Shown here in pieces: positions 14,590-24,441 of a stretch of DNA of 64,000 bases. The notes under the pieces are model-generated. The model did no database searches. It saw only the letters and a program-made list of their open reading frames with translations, and was not told the origin of the DNA. A program made the position numbers and the translations under genes. This stretch comes from Marinomonas aquiplantarum (GTDB lineage: Bacteria > Pseudomonadota > Gammaproteobacteria > Pseudomonadales > Marinomonadaceae), in the NCBI RefSeq assembly GCF_003314975.1, contig NZ_QNRF01000007.1, forward strand, positions 1 through 64,000, in the 5' to 3' direction. Positions within the stretch are counted from its first letter, which is position 1; the number at the start of each line of letters is the position of its first letter.

Positions 14590-16656
14590 ATGTCCCAGTA
14601 TGATGCGCTGTTTGAGCCTCTCAATATTAATAAGTTAACCATTCGGAACCGCATTGTGAGTACGGCGCATGCGGAGGTATATGCGACTGACGGTGGTATG
14701 ACCACAGACCGTTACGTGAAATATTACGAAGAAAAAGCCAAAGGCGGTTGTGGCTTGTGTATTTGTGGTGGTTCCAGCGTGGTATCGATTGATAGCCCAC
14801 AAAGCTGGTGGAGTTCGGTGAATTTGTCGACGGATCGCATTATTCCCCATTTCCAAAATCTTGCTGATGCGGTTCATAAGCATGGCGGCAAAATCATGAT
14901 TCAAATTACCCATATGGGACGTCGTTCCCGTTGGGACGGGGAAAATTGGCCGAACCTGATGTCGCCATCTGGCATTCGTGAGCCTGTACATCGCGCGACT
15001 TGTAAAACCATTGAAGTTGAGGAAATCTGGCGCGTGATTGGTGACTTTGTGCAAGCGGCACGTCGTGCTAAAGAAGGCGGTTTGGACGGGGTCGAATTGT
15101 CGGCCGTGCACCAACACATGATTGATCAGTTCTGGTCGCCACGAGTAAACAAGCGTACCGATGAATGGGGCGGCACTTTCGAAGGTCGCATGAAGTTTGG
15201 TATGGAAGTACTCAAAGCGGTACGCGAAGAAGTGGGGCCAGATTTTGTGGTTGGCATGCGTATCACAGGGGACGAATTCCACCCAGATGGTTTGAACCAC
15301 GAGGATATGAAGCAAATCGCGCAATACTATGATGCCACCGGTATGGTGGATTACTTTGGCGTCGTGGGTTCAGGTTGTGATACGCATAATACTTTGGCGA
15401 ATGTCATCCCCAACATGAGCTACCCGCCGGAGCCTTTCCTGCATTTGGCGGCTGGCATCAAAGAAGTGGTGAATGTGCCAGTTATCCATGCGCAAAACAT
15501 CAAGGATCCGAACCAAGCGAAGCGTATTCTCGAAGCGGGTTACGTAGACTTTGTCGGCATGACGCGTGCGCACATTGCCGACCCGCATTTTATTGCCAAG
15601 ATTAAAATGGATCAGGTCGATCAGATTCGCCAATGTGTGGGGGCAAACTATTGTATCGACCGTCAATATCAAGGTTTGGATGTCTTGTGTGTACAAAATA
15701 CCGCAACCTCTCGCGAATACATGGGCTTGCCACACATTATTGAAAAGACCACTGGGCCGATTCGTAATGTGGTGGTGGTTGGCGGAGGCCCTGGCGGTTT
15801 GGAAGCAGCGCGTGTGGCGGCGGAACGGGGTCATAAAGTGACCTTGATCGAAAAAGCGCCTGAACTGGGCGGCCAAATCAGCTTGGCAGCGAAAGCACCG
15901 CAGCGTGATCAAATTGCCGGTATTTCCCGTTGGTTGATCATGGAAGTTGAGCGTCTTGGTGTTGAGGTACGTTTGGACACGGCAGCCGATGCTGACTTGA
16001 TTCAATCTTTGAATCCAGAAGTGTGTGTCTTATGTACTGGTGGTCGTCCTTTCCTTGAACAAAACCCTGAGTGGGGCGCAGAAGAAGGTCTGGTAGTGTC
16101 GACTTGGGATATTCTCAACGGCTCTGTAGAGCCAGGTAAAAATGTGCTCATCTACGACACTATTTGTGAATTCTCCGGTATGTCCGCAGCGGATTACTTG
16201 GCCTCAAAAGGGTCATTAGTGGAGTTGGTGACAGACGACATTAAACCGGGTGTTGGTATAGGCGGGACGACTTTCCCGACTTACTACCGATCTTTGTATG
16301 AAAAAGAAGTCATTATGACGTCCGACATGCTGCTTGAAAAAGTCTACCGAGAAGACGACAAGCTGGTCGCGGTATTGGAAAACGAATACACAGGCCAACA
16401 AGAAGAGCGCGTGGTGGATCAAGTGGTCGTAGAGAACGGCACAAGGCCAAACGAAGAGCTTTATTACGCTCTCAAAGCCAACTCAGTCAACAAAGGTCAG
16501 ATTGATAATGAGGCCTTGTTTGATATCAAACCTCAGCCTCAGCTGTTGGCCGATAAGCTAGACGGCATGCTGCTATGGCGCTTAGGGGATTGCGTATCGC
16601 AGCGCAACATTCATGCGGCCATGTACGATGCTTTGCGTCTTTGTAAAGACCTGTAA
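14590..16656 (+). CDS. dgcA: dimethylglycine demethylase subunit DgcA (flavin/Fe-S oxidoreductase)
   Basis: A 688-residue protein. The N-terminal Old-Yellow-Enzyme-like FMN barrel spans residues 1-360 (TITHMGRRSRWDG, GLDGVELSAVHQHMIDQFWSPRVNKRTDEWGG). A cysteine cluster for a 4Fe-4S centre follows (RQCVGANYCIDRQ..VLCVQN), then an NAD(P)/FAD Rossmann domain from about residue 393 (VVVVGGGPGGLEAARVAAERGH). This is the architecture of trimethylamine dehydrogenase relatives. With DgcB it demethylates dimethylglycine to sarcosine and passes electrons to the downstream electron-transfer flavoprotein. The length and the CVGANYC motif match the Pseudomonas enzyme as I remember it. Confidence 0.95.
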   Translation: MSQYDALFEPLNINKLTIRNRIVSTAHAEVYATDGGMTTDRYVKYYEEKAKGGCGLCICGGSSVVSIDSPQSWWSSVNLSTDRIIPHFQNLADAVHKHGGKIMIQITHMGRRSRWDGENWPNLMSPSGIREPVHRATCKTIEVEEIWRVIGDFVQAARRAKEGGLDGVELSAVHQHMIDQFWSPRVNKRTDEWGGTFEGRMKFGMEVLKAVREEVGPDFVVGMRITGDEFHPDGLNHEDMKQIAQYYDATGMVDYFGVVGSGCDTHNTLANVIPNMSYPPEPFLHLAAGIKEVVNVPVIHAQNIKDPNQAKRILEAGYVDFVGMTRAHIADPHFIAKIKMDQVDQIRQCVGANYCIDRQYQGLDVLCVQNTATSREYMGLPHIIEKTTGPIRNVVVVGGGPGGLEAARVAAERGHKVTLIEKAPELGGQISLAAKAPQRDQIAGISRWLIMEVERLGVEVRLDTAADADLIQSLNPEVCVLCTGGRPFLEQNPEWGAEEGLVVSTWDILNGSVEPGKNVLIYDTICEFSGMSAADYLASKGSLVELVTDDIKPGVGIGGTTFPTYYRSLYEKEVIMTSDMLLEKVYREDDKLVAVLENEYTGQQEERVVDQVVVENGTRPNEELYYALKANSVNKGQIDNEALFDIKPQPQLLADKLDGMLLWRLGDCVSQRNIHAAMYDALRLCKDL

Positions 16657-16725
16657 GAGCAAAGGCTGGCTGAGCTTGTTAGTAGGCTTTGTTGTTTTAA
16701 ATACGCTCAAAATTGAGGGTAAAAA

Positions 16726-18678
16726 ATGATTTTTGATTGGTTAATTCCTTCTTTAATCGCCACCTTGTTGGTGTTGGCCGCCATAGGTGCGCTGCGTCGT
16801 GTTAATTTTTGGCGTGCGGGGCAAGCGGAAAAAGTCGATATGTGGGCCGGTTTACTGGCCATGCCAAAGCGTTATCTTCACGATCTCCACCATGTGGTAG
16901 AGCGAGATAAATACATGTCTCGCACTCATGTTGCCACAGGGGGCGGTTTTGTTTTAGCCATGGTGTTGGTGATCTTAGTGCATTTGTTCGACATTCAAAG
17001 TCGTATTTTGGCGTGGATGTTATTGGCGGCTCTTGGCATGATGTTTTGTGGTGCTTTGTTTGTTTTTAAGCGCCGTCTTAATCCGCCTTCGCGGCTTTCA
17101 AAAGGGCCGTGGATGCGTCTGCCGAAAAGTCTACTGACCTTTGCTATTACCTTTTTTGTGCTGACCTTACCTGCGGCAGGGATTTTGCCGGAGAGTTTAA
17201 GTTTGAGCAATATTGGTCTTACCTTGGTGAGCCTGGTATTGGCCTTGTTAGTGCTGCTTAGCCTGGGCGAAATGCTGTTTGGCATGACATGGGGCGGCCC
17301 GATGAAGCACGCTTTTGCGGGGGCTTTGCATTTGGCTTTTCACCGTCGTCCTGAGCGTTTTGGCGGTGGTCGCTCTACGGGATTGAAACCGGCCAATTTA
17401 GGTGGCGAATCTCATGGTGTGGCGAAACCAGAAGACTTTAAATGGAACCAATTACTAGGCTTTGATGCTTGTGTGCAATGTGGTCGCTGTGAAGCCATGT
17501 GCCCAGCCTTTGCAGCGGGTCAGCCACTGAATCCGAAAAAGCTTATCCAAGATATGGTGGTGGGTTTGGCAGGTGGCACAGATGAAAAATACGCAGGCAG
17601 TCCTTATCCCAACGTGCCTGTTGGTAAGGCGAGTGGATCGCCACAAGAGATCATCACCGAAGGTCTGGTCAGTGCCGATACCCTATGGTCATGCACCACT
17701 TGCCGAGCTTGTGTGGAAGAGTGTCCTATGATGATTGAGCATGTAGATGCCATCGTCGACATGCGACGTTTTTTGACCCTTGAAAAAGGCGACACGCCAA
17801 ACAAGGGCGCTGAAGTATTAGAAAACATCATCGCCACGGACAATCCAAATGGTTATGCGCCGGGCAGCCGCACCCATTGGGCAGCGGATCAGAATCTAGC
17901 GGTGATGAAAGACGTTAAAAAAGCCGAGGTGCTGTTTTGGGTGTCGGATGGTGCCTTTGATATGCGCAGCCAACGCATTCTAAGAGCCTTTGTGAAACTG
18001 CTCAAAGCGGCCAATGTGAATGTGGCAATTTTAGGTGATGAAGAACGAGACAGTGGTGATGTGGCGCGTCGTTTAGGGGACGATGCCACTTTCCAAAGTT
18101 TGGCAAAACGCAACTTGGCGACCTTAGCTCAATATAAATTTAGCACCTTGGTTACGACGGACCCGCATGCCTTTCATTGTTTGAAAAATGAGTACGCCGA
18201 CTTTGATCAAGCTGGTGCTCTAAAAGACGTGGAGGTTTTGCACCATACGACTTTCTTGAATCGTCTTATTGAGCAAGGCATGTTGCAGGTCGATCGCTTC
18301 AAAGGCGGCAAGGTGACGTATCACGACCCTTGTTATCTTGGTCGATACAATGGCGAATACGATTCCCCAAGAGCCTTATTGTCCAGCTTGGGCATAGAGG
18401 TAGCGGAAATGGAACGCTCTGGTTATCGCTCGCGCTGTTGTGGCGGCGGTGGCGGTGCGCCGATTACGGATATTCCTGGTGAAAGACGTATTGCTGACAT
18501 GCGCATGGAAGACGTGGCGGCAACGGGAGCTGAGTTGGTCGCCGTGGGTTGCCAGCAGTGTACGGCCATGTTGGAAGGGGTCGTCGAGCCTCGTCCACAA
18601 GTGCGTGATATTGCCGAAATCATGGCCGAGCATTTGGTTGAACAGTTGGTTGAACATACGGTCGAGGGAGCAGCATGA
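16726..18678 (+). CDS. dgcB: dimethylglycine demethylase subunit DgcB (membrane Fe-S protein)
   Basis: A 650-residue inner-membrane protein with hydrophobic segments in the first 195 residues (around 1-22, 70-90, 95-113, 135-150, 165-190). Two ferredoxin-type 4Fe-4S motifs follow (CVQCGRCEAMCPA near residue 249 and CTTCRACVEECPM near 325). C-terminal CCG domains contain YHDPCYLGRYN and RCCGGGGG, as in heterodisulfide-reductase-like electron carriers. It probably links DgcA and the ETF to the respiratory chain. Its stop overlaps the etfA start (ATGA), showing translational coupling. Confidence 0.95.
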   Translation: MIFDWLIPSLIATLLVLAAIGALRRVNFWRAGQAEKVDMWAGLLAMPKRYLHDLHHVVERDKYMSRTHVATGGGFVLAMVLVILVHLFDIQSRILAWMLLAALGMMFCGALFVFKRRLNPPSRLSKGPWMRLPKSLLTFAITFFVLTLPAAGILPESLSLSNIGLTLVSLVLALLVLLSLGEMLFGMTWGGPMKHAFAGALHLAFHRRPERFGGGRSTGLKPANLGGESHGVAKPEDFKWNQLLGFDACVQCGRCEAMCPAFAAGQPLNPKKLIQDMVVGLAGGTDEKYAGSPYPNVPVGKASGSPQEIITEGLVSADTLWSCTTCRACVEECPMMIEHVDAIVDMRRFLTLEKGDTPNKGAEVLENIIATDNPNGYAPGSRTHWAADQNLAVMKDVKKAEVLFWVSDGAFDMRSQRILRAFVKLLKAANVNVAILGDEERDSGDVARRLGDDATFQSLAKRNLATLAQYKFSTLVTTDPHAFHCLKNEYADFDQAGALKDVEVLHHTTFLNRLIEQGMLQVDRFKGGKVTYHDPCYLGRYNGEYDSPRALLSSLGIEVAEMERSGYRSRCCGGGGGAPITDIPGERRIADMRMEDVAATGAELVAVGCQQCTAMLEGVVEPRPQVRDIAEIMAEHLVEQLVEHTVEGAA

Positions 18679-19964
18679 CAGAACACGAAGATATCTTACG
18701 TCGTGACCCCAGAGCCGAATGGATAGCACGCAATCGTCTTCACCCTTTGCATCAAGCCATGACGCAAGTATCGGCTGTGGTTCGAGGACCATCTGGTTTA
18801 ATACGCAAAAATCCTCACCAAGTGGGTTTTATTGGCCCCAATGGCATTAAGCGGATTGATCGTTTAGCGGGCAATGGTCAAACCGCAACGGGTGCGAAAC
18901 GTCGCAGTTCAGCTGCTCAGGAAGTGACATTGCCCTTGCACCAAGTGGTAGAGCCCAATGCCTATATCATAGTGGTGCCAGACATGGCCGGTGGGCGACT
19001 CACGGCGCAAGATAAAGACATTTTGGGCTTGGCTCATGAACTGGCGAAGCAGCGAAAAGCCCTCAATGCTGACGAGAATTTAGCTGTGGTAGCAGTATGT
19101 TTTGGAGAATCCAAAGAAGCTCAGTTTGATGAGGCGGGTGTGGATCGTTTGATTCACTTATTGTCAGCAGAATATGAAGGCTTTGCCCCAGAAAAGCGTC
19201 TCCAGGCTTTATTGCAAATAGAGTCCATCTATCAGCCAAAACATTGGTTGTTCCCTGACAGTGTGCATGGCGGTACCGATTTAGCATTACGTTTGGCGGT
19301 GAAACTGGATGAGCGCCCAGCGGCGCAAGCTTGGCAGGTATCTATCGATACGACGACGTGCCGTGCTGCGTCCGGTAGTCAGGATATTCAACGTGAAACG
19401 CCGCGTATCTTAATGATCCTAGAAGAATGCGGTCAAGCGATTGATGAAACCCGTCATGAGGTCTTACCCTTAGCACTGGAAGTTGAATCCTCTGTTGAGG
19501 TGCGACTGGAAGATAAGGGCTTAATCGCCGTTGATCCAAATGCTGTGCCGTTAGCGGAAGCAGAATTTATCCTATCGGCGGGCAATGGTATTCATAATTG
19601 GCAACAATTTCACGATTGTGCTGCCTTGTTGGGTGCAACGGAAGGTGCCAGTCGTGTGGCAGTGGACGATGGTTATATGCCGAGAATGCGCCAAGTCGGT
19701 GCGTCGGGCACTTGGGTGACAGCGCGTGTTTATGTGGCGGTGGGTATCTCAGGTGCGATACAACACATGCAGGGCATTGGTCAGTGTGACAAGATCGTTG
19801 CCATCAATACGGATGCGGGCTGCGATATGGTGAAACGGGCGGATTTAGCTGTGATTGCGGACAGTGAAGAAGTGTTGGCCGTGTTATGTCGTTTAGCACA
19901 GCAGCATACTGGCAAGACATTGGAACAGACTGAAACCACGTCGGAGGTGAGCCATGTTGCCTAA
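18675..19964 (+). CDS. etfA: electron-transfer flavoprotein alpha subunit, dimethylglycine-type
   Basis: A 429-residue protein, longer than housekeeping EtfA (about 310). The C-terminal part carries the FAD-binding ETF alpha landmarks (VGASGTWVTARVYVAVGISGAIQHMQGI, IVAINTDAGCDMVKRADLAVIAD). The N-terminal 110 residues (ILRRDPRAEWIARNRLHPLHQAM) are specific to the form linked to dgcAB in betaine degraders. Placement within the overlapping dgcB-etfA-etfB genes supports a dedicated role accepting electrons from DgcA/sarcosine metabolism. Start and stop overlap both neighbours. Confidence 0.92.
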   Translation: MTEHEDILRRDPRAEWIARNRLHPLHQAMTQVSAVVRGPSGLIRKNPHQVGFIGPNGIKRIDRLAGNGQTATGAKRRSSAAQEVTLPLHQVVEPNAYIIVVPDMAGGRLTAQDKDILGLAHELAKQRKALNADENLAVVAVCFGESKEAQFDEAGVDRLIHLLSAEYEGFAPEKRLQALLQIESIYQPKHWLFPDSVHGGTDLALRLAVKLDERPAAQAWQVSIDTTTCRAASGSQDIQRETPRILMILEECGQAIDETRHEVLPLALEVESSVEVRLEDKGLIAVDPNAVPLAEAEFILSAGNGIHNWQQFHDCAALLGATEGASRVAVDDGYMPRMRQVGASGTWVTARVYVAVGISGAIQHMQGIGQCDKIVAINTDAGCDMVKRADLAVIADSEEVLAVLCRLAQQHTGKTLEQTETTSEVSHVA

Positions 19965-20733
19965 AGTATTGGCCTTAGTATCGATTGGTCGTCATCCCCA
20001 ATCGGGCCGTGAGCGCCGCGCTGAACAAGATGGTCGTGCGGTCGAAATGGGTCTTTGTCTGCAAGAGCGTCAATTAATGCATTTGTCTGTAGCGCATGCT
20101 GGTAACGCAGATTCTTCCGTTCTGCGTCAATACGCAGGCATGGGCTTATCCAAATTGTCAGTGTTAGCACAGCAAGCCAATGAGGATGTTTTATCGCCCT
20201 TAATAGACTATGTTGAGGCGCAACAAGCCTCAATGGTGCTAATGGGCGTGCGATCCGAAATGGGCCAATCGTCAGGTATGTTGCCGTATCTATTAGCGGA
20301 AAGACTCGGCTGGCCGCTGTTGCCTAGGGTGGCGGAAATCCAGTCTATTGAGGAGGGAGTGGCACAAGTCTTGCTCGCATTACCAAGAGGTCAAAGGCGC
20401 TTGGTGAGTGTGGCGTTACCTTTTGTAGCGACCTTGGATAATGCGGCGAAAGCGCCTCGTCAAACGGCGTTTGGGCCGGGGCAGCGAGCGGACATTGAAG
20501 TGATAAATACTACTTCCATTGCAGATGAGGTCGCCGCACAATGGCAGTTCACACCGGCTAAGCCAAGACCAAAGCGGATGAAGGTGGTAAAAGCCAAAAC
20601 CGCTGCCGATCGTTTTAAAGCAGCAACGGCGAAACCTGTTGGAGGCGGTGGAAAAGTGTTGAAAAACGAAACGGTGGAAGAAAAAGCCCAAGCCATTTTT
20701 GACTTCTTATTAGAAGAGAAGGTGATTCGTTAG
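19954..20733 (+). CDS. etfB: electron-transfer flavoprotein beta subunit, dimethylglycine-type
   Basis: A 259-residue divergent EtfB. The N-terminal half keeps the ETF nucleotide-binding fold (VLALVSIGRHPQSG, DYVEAQQASMVLMGVRSEMGQSSGMLPYLLAERLGWPLLPRVAEI). The C-terminal 60 residues are lysine-rich and end in EEKAQAIFDFLLEEKVIR. It overlaps etfA by 11 bases, so the partners are made in equal amounts. It pairs with the upstream long EtfA to carry electrons from dimethylglycine oxidation. Confidence 0.9.
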   Translation: MLPKVLALVSIGRHPQSGRERRAEQDGRAVEMGLCLQERQLMHLSVAHAGNADSSVLRQYAGMGLSKLSVLAQQANEDVLSPLIDYVEAQQASMVLMGVRSEMGQSSGMLPYLLAERLGWPLLPRVAEIQSIEEGVAQVLLALPRGQRRLVSVALPFVATLDNAAKAPRQTAFGPGQRADIEVINTTSIADEVAAQWQFTPAKPRPKRMKVVKAKTAADRFKAATAKPVGGGGKVLKNETVEEKAQAIFDFLLEEKVIR

Positions 20734-20761
20734 CGGGAAACCGTGAATGAGGTGACATGGT

Positions 20762-20995
20762 ATGATGATTGTTGATTTGATTGATGAAGTGGATTTCATT
20801 GAGCAACTAAAAGCACTAGAGGTGCCGGTTAATGACGGTCTACCTATGGCGGAAGTGGAACAAGTGTTATCTCAGTGGTTAGTTGAATTTCCAGAGCAAA
20901 GGCCAAATGTTCTTGTGCTGTTTAAGACGATGCGAGAAGAAAATATAACGGTGTTACCGGAGGTACTAAAGGTTATTGATTCCATTGAACAATAA
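20762..20995 (+). CDS. small conserved-looking protein at the end of the dgc block
   Basis: A 77-residue acidic protein of unknown function (VDLIDEVDFIEQLKALEVP..PMAEVEQVLSQWLVEFPEQRPNVLVLFKTMREENI). It has no signal peptide, membrane segment or cysteine. It starts 28 bases after etfB in the same direction, so it is probably the last gene of the operon. By position it could be an accessory or assembly factor for the dimethylglycine enzymes, but that is context only. Confidence 0.75.
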   Translation: MMIVDLIDEVDFIEQLKALEVPVNDGLPMAEVEQVLSQWLVEFPEQRPNVLVLFKTMREENITVLPEVLKVIDSIEQ

Positions 20996-21130
20996 GTTAG
21001 TAAAAAAAATCGTCGTAAATTATGTCTTTGTAATATTTTCTGCCTATTCTTCTATATAGATTGATTTAAATCGATTCTCACGGAGGTGGCTCTGCCTTCA
21101 AGTTAATGGACTCGTGCTGGAAAAATACCA

Positions 21131-23098
21131 ATGAAGATAAAAACCAAGTTATTGATCACCCTCTGTCTTGCGACTCTCTTGCCCATTCTCATTATCAGTT
21201 CCATTACTGGCTACCTTGCTTCTAATCAAGCGCTTGAAAGTTTTTCAAAAAACAGCGGACAAACCCTAGGCGCAGTTGAAAAGACCTTTGACCAATTTAT
21301 TAAAGACATTAAATACACGGTTGGTTTTCTATCAGAAAGCGATGCTGTTAAAGATCCCAATGCCAAGCCATTAACCACGTACTTTGAAACAGAGGGGAAA
21401 GCTCCAAAAGACGTGGCGAGTAAAAATGGTGGACGTGAAGCCGACTTATATAATTTATTTGAAGCCGTTGGTAACAATAATCCCAACTTTGTTTATGTCT
21501 ACATGGGAGACCAAGGTGGTGGCTATTCTGAATGGCCTGGCACCTATGGCTATGCTGAGTGGCACCCTGAGAAGCGTCCATGGTATACGGTCGGTATGGA
21601 AAATAATGGCAAGACTGTATTACGTGAAGCCTATTATTGGGAGCCAGATGATGCGGTATATGTGTCTGCAGTGCGGACCTATCAAAGAGGCAATCAAGTT
21701 GGTGGTGTGGTGGCCGTCGATGTATCGATCAAAACACTAACGGACATGGCAAACCAAACACAGTTGGGTGAGTCTGGCAGTATTATGGTGATCGAAAACA
21801 CCGGCACTGTGCTGGTGGACGCCATCCATCCGGAAAATAACTTTAAGAAAATAAGTGAGTTAGAGGGAGAAGCTTATAAACAAATTGCCCAAGCTTCGAC
21901 TGGTATGCTGCATTTTACCTTAGACGGTAAAGACTATTACGCCAATGTGATTACTTCGCCTAACTTACAATGGAAATTTGTGGGGGTGATGCCCACTGCG
22001 GAAATTTACTCCAGTACCAATGAACTGATTACCACCACGGTCATCGTGTGTGTGCTGCTTTTGTTACTGTGTATCGTGGTCGCTTTTGTAATTTCTAAAG
22101 GTTTGGTGACGCCGATTGAGTCGGTTTCTAATCATTTGAAAATTTTGGCAGAAGGGGAAGGGGATTTAACTTCGAGGATTGAAACTCAGTCTAAAGATGA
22201 AACAGGGGTATTGTCGAATTGGTTTAATCAATTCATAGATTCGACTCGTCAGTTAATCGTCGGAATTAAGCAGTCCAGCCAAAAAATGGACAAGGTTTCG
22301 GCGGAAACGTCTCAAAAAGCCAGTGAGGTAGCCAACTCTACTAGCGAACAATTGCGTTCTATTGAGTTAATTGTTGAAGCTGGCCAGCAAATGGTGATTG
22401 CCTCAAGTGATGCAGCGGAAAGCTGCACGCATTCCGCCGAGTTTTCGGAAAAGGGATTGGAAACCACGGTGGCGGGGAAAGATTTGCTCAAAGGCAGTGC
22501 TGATGGTGTGAATCGACTTGGTCAACGTCTTAAAGAGTCGAATGACATTATTACTGAGTTAACCAAAGAAACGGCCAATATTAATCAGATTCTTTCAACG
22601 ATTCAGGACATTGCTGAGCAAACCAACTTGTTGGCTCTGAATGCCGCCATTGAGGCTGCCCGAGCCGGTGAACAAGGCCGAGGCTTTGCGGTAGTAGCCG
22701 ATGAAGTCAGAACCCTTGCTGGACGAACGCAAGAGTCGACGGAACAGATAGGCAGTATCTTGAATCTGTTGGCCAACCGGACTAAACAAGCATCGGATTC
22801 GATGATGACGAGTCTGAATGAGTCAGAAGCGGCTATTAGCTTATCCGATCAGGCATTAGAGTCTTTTGAACAGATTGAGCAAGTGGTGAAACAAATGCGT
22901 GATATGACCATGCAAACCGCCGCGTCAGCAGAACAACAGAGAGCTGTCACAGAAGACATTAATAAAAATATTACGGATATTAGTTATTCGGCTCAGCAAG
23001 TATCGGCGATTTCTGGCGATGTGGCCAAGCTTTGTGCGAGTCAGGATGTATTAGGCAAAGAGTTGCATGAGATGGTAGCGAAATTTCGCACTGAATAA
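21131..23098 (+). CDS. methyl-accepting chemotaxis protein with dCache ligand domain
   Basis: A 655-residue receptor: TM1 at about residues 7-29, a periplasmic double-Cache domain 30-290, TM2 at 291-314, HAMP, and a cytoplasmic signalling domain with the strictly conserved hairpin tip ([32 protein letters not shown]). In the membrane-distal Cache module the segment [35 protein letters not shown] shows the R-x-W-Y..Y..D pattern associated with amino-acid or amine ligands. Its location beside dimethylglycine catabolism suggests a betaine or methylamine sensor, an inference only. A terminator follows. Confidence 0.93.
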   Translation: MKIKTKLLITLCLATLLPILIISSITGYLASNQALESFSKNSGQTLGAVEKTFDQFIKDIKYTVGFLSESDAVKDPNAKPLTTYFETEGKAPKDVASKNGGREADLYNLFEAVGNNNPNFVYVYMGDQGGGYSEWPGTYGYAEWHPEKRPWYTVGMENNGKTVLREAYYWEPDDAVYVSAVRTYQRGNQVGGVVAVDVSIKTLTDMANQTQLGESGSIMVIENTGTVLVDAIHPENNFKKISELEGEAYKQIAQASTGMLHFTLDGKDYYANVITSPNLQWKFVGVMPTAEIYSSTNELITTTVIVCVLLLLLCIVVAFVISKGLVTPIESVSNHLKILAEGEGDLTSRIETQSKDETGVLSNWFNQFIDSTRQLIVGIKQSSQKMDKVSAETSQKASEVANSTSEQLRSIELIVEAGQQMVIASSDAAESCTHSAEFSEKGLETTVAGKDLLKGSADGVNRLGQRLKESNDIITELTKETANINQILSTIQDIAEQTNLLALNAAIEAARAGEQGRGFAVVADEVRTLAGRTQESTEQIGSILNLLANRTKQASDSMMTSLNESEAAISLSDQALESFEQIEQVVKQMRDMTMQTAASAEQQRAVTEDINKNITDISYSAQQVSAISGDVAKLCASQDVLGKELHEMVAKFRTE

Positions 23099-23130
23099 AG
23101 CTTAAGGAAAAATAGACGGTCTTACCCAGA

Positions 23131-23161
23131 AGCCACTTAAGCTGATTAAGTGGCTTTTTTG
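23131..23161 (+). terminator. rho-independent terminator after the MCP gene
   Basis: A perfect 10-bp stem, AGCCACTTAA with TTAAGTGGCT, has a 5-base loop and is followed by TTTTT. Confidence 0.92.
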
Positions 23162-23220
23162 TTGCGACTTTCACGCTGTTTTTTAGCACCAGAAAGAAGA
23201 AAGGAGTGTTTAATTTAAGT

Positions 23221-23239
23221 AAGAACGATTATCATAATC
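23221..23239 (-). promoter_or_regulatory. Fur box
   Basis: Read on the minus strand, the 19-mer matches 15 of 19 positions of the Fur consensus (GATTAT-GATAATC-GTTCTT). It lies 31 bases upstream of a binding-protein gene start, so iron repression is likely. Confidence 0.7.
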
Positions 23240-23269
23240 AAAACTATTGATGAGATAAAAGGTTCTATT

Positions 23270-24355
23270 ATGATTAAGTTGTTCATAACGCTTCTTTTCG
23301 CTGCGGTGGCAAGTGTAAGTTGGGCTAAACAAGTGACAGTGGATGATGTGTTGGGTCGTGAAGTCTCGTTTAACAGTCCTGCTGAGCGTGTGATTGTGGG
23401 TTTTTACCCAGAAGATTACATGGCAATCGGTACGGAAGCGGCTTATGACAATGTGGTTGGAATGTCCAAGTACATTTGGCAAGCTCGCCCTGCCAATTGG
23501 GATATGTATGTTAAACACCGTCCATCTTTAGCGGACATTCCTGGCATTGGCCGTGTGGATACGAAAACTTTTTCGGTTGAAAAAGTCATCGCGTTACGTC
23601 CTGATTTGTTGTTATTAGCGGATTGGCAGTTTAAGGGGTTAGGAACGGATGTGGAGCGCATTCAAGATGCAGGAATCCCTGTATTAGTCGTGGATTACAA
23701 TGCTCAAACGTTAGAGCGTCATCTGAAAAGTACGGAGCTGATTGGCGTGGTGACAGGCCAGCAAGAGCGTGCGGCCAAAATTGCCAAAGAATACCAAGAG
23801 CGAGTTGAAGGCATCAGCAAGCGTTTGGCAGAAGCCAATCTACCTAAGCCAAAAGTGTACACTGAGTTTGGTTCTATGGGGCCAAGTGAGCTGAGTTATA
23901 CTTTTGGTAAAAACATGTGGGGAGCGATTTCCACTATGGCGGGTGGTGATAATATTTCTGCCCCTTTCGTTGAGTGGTGGGGCAAACTTAACCCTGAGCA
24001 AGTCATTGCGTCTAACCCAGACGTGATTGTGATGACAGGTTATGAGTCGGCGAACTCTACTGATGCCATGATCATGGGGCAAGGTGTGGAGAAACAAGAA
24101 GCCTTGAAACGCTTGGAAGGTTTTAAACAACGCACTGGCTGGGCAAGTTTGTCTGCGGTGAAGAACAATCGCATGTTTGGTGCTTACCATGGTGCATGTC
24201 GTACCATTATGGACAGTGCCATGATCGCTTTCTATGCCAAGGCGATGTACCCAGACTTGTTTGCTGATCTGAATCCAGAGCAAGCCTACTTTGATTTTTA
24301 TGAAAAATATTTGCCAGTGACGCCGGAAGGGACTTTTACGTTAAGTCTGCAGTAA
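23270..24355 (+). CDS. iron-siderophore-type ABC substrate-binding protein
   Basis: A 361-residue periplasmic protein. The signal peptide is at residues 1-19 (LFITLLFAAVASVSWA). Class III periplasmic-binding-protein features are TVDDVLGREVSFNSPAERVIVGFYP, VEKVIALRPDLLLLADWQ and NPEQVIASNPDVIVMTG. These proteins capture ferric siderophores, heme or cobalamin for a BtuCD-type transporter. A Fur box just upstream supports iron. No permease or ATPase gene is adjacent, so the transporter partner is elsewhere or the protein is an orphan. A strong terminator follows. Confidence 0.9.
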   Translation: MIKLFITLLFAAVASVSWAKQVTVDDVLGREVSFNSPAERVIVGFYPEDYMAIGTEAAYDNVVGMSKYIWQARPANWDMYVKHRPSLADIPGIGRVDTKTFSVEKVIALRPDLLLLADWQFKGLGTDVERIQDAGIPVLVVDYNAQTLERHLKSTELIGVVTGQQERAAKIAKEYQERVEGISKRLAEANLPKPKVYTEFGSMGPSELSYTFGKNMWGAISTMAGGDNISAPFVEWWGKLNPEQVIASNPDVIVMTGYESANSTDAMIMGQGVEKQEALKRLEGFKQRTGWASLSAVKNNRMFGAYHGACRTIMDSAMIAFYAKAMYPDLFADLNPEQAYFDFYEKYLPVTPEGTFTLSLQ

Positions 24356-24370
24356 GATAATCAAGCAACA

Positions 24371-24402
24371 AAAAAGGGGCCGAGTTTTCGGCCCCTTTTT
24401 TT
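24371..24402. terminator. bidirectional terminator
   Basis: GGGGCCGA-GTTT-TCGGCCCC is flanked by A5 on the left and T7 on the right. It serves the binding-protein gene and the convergent galM. Confidence 0.92.
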
Positions 24403-24441
24403 ATGGCTAATTCGTCTTTCTAGCGAAGTAAATATTGCGTG

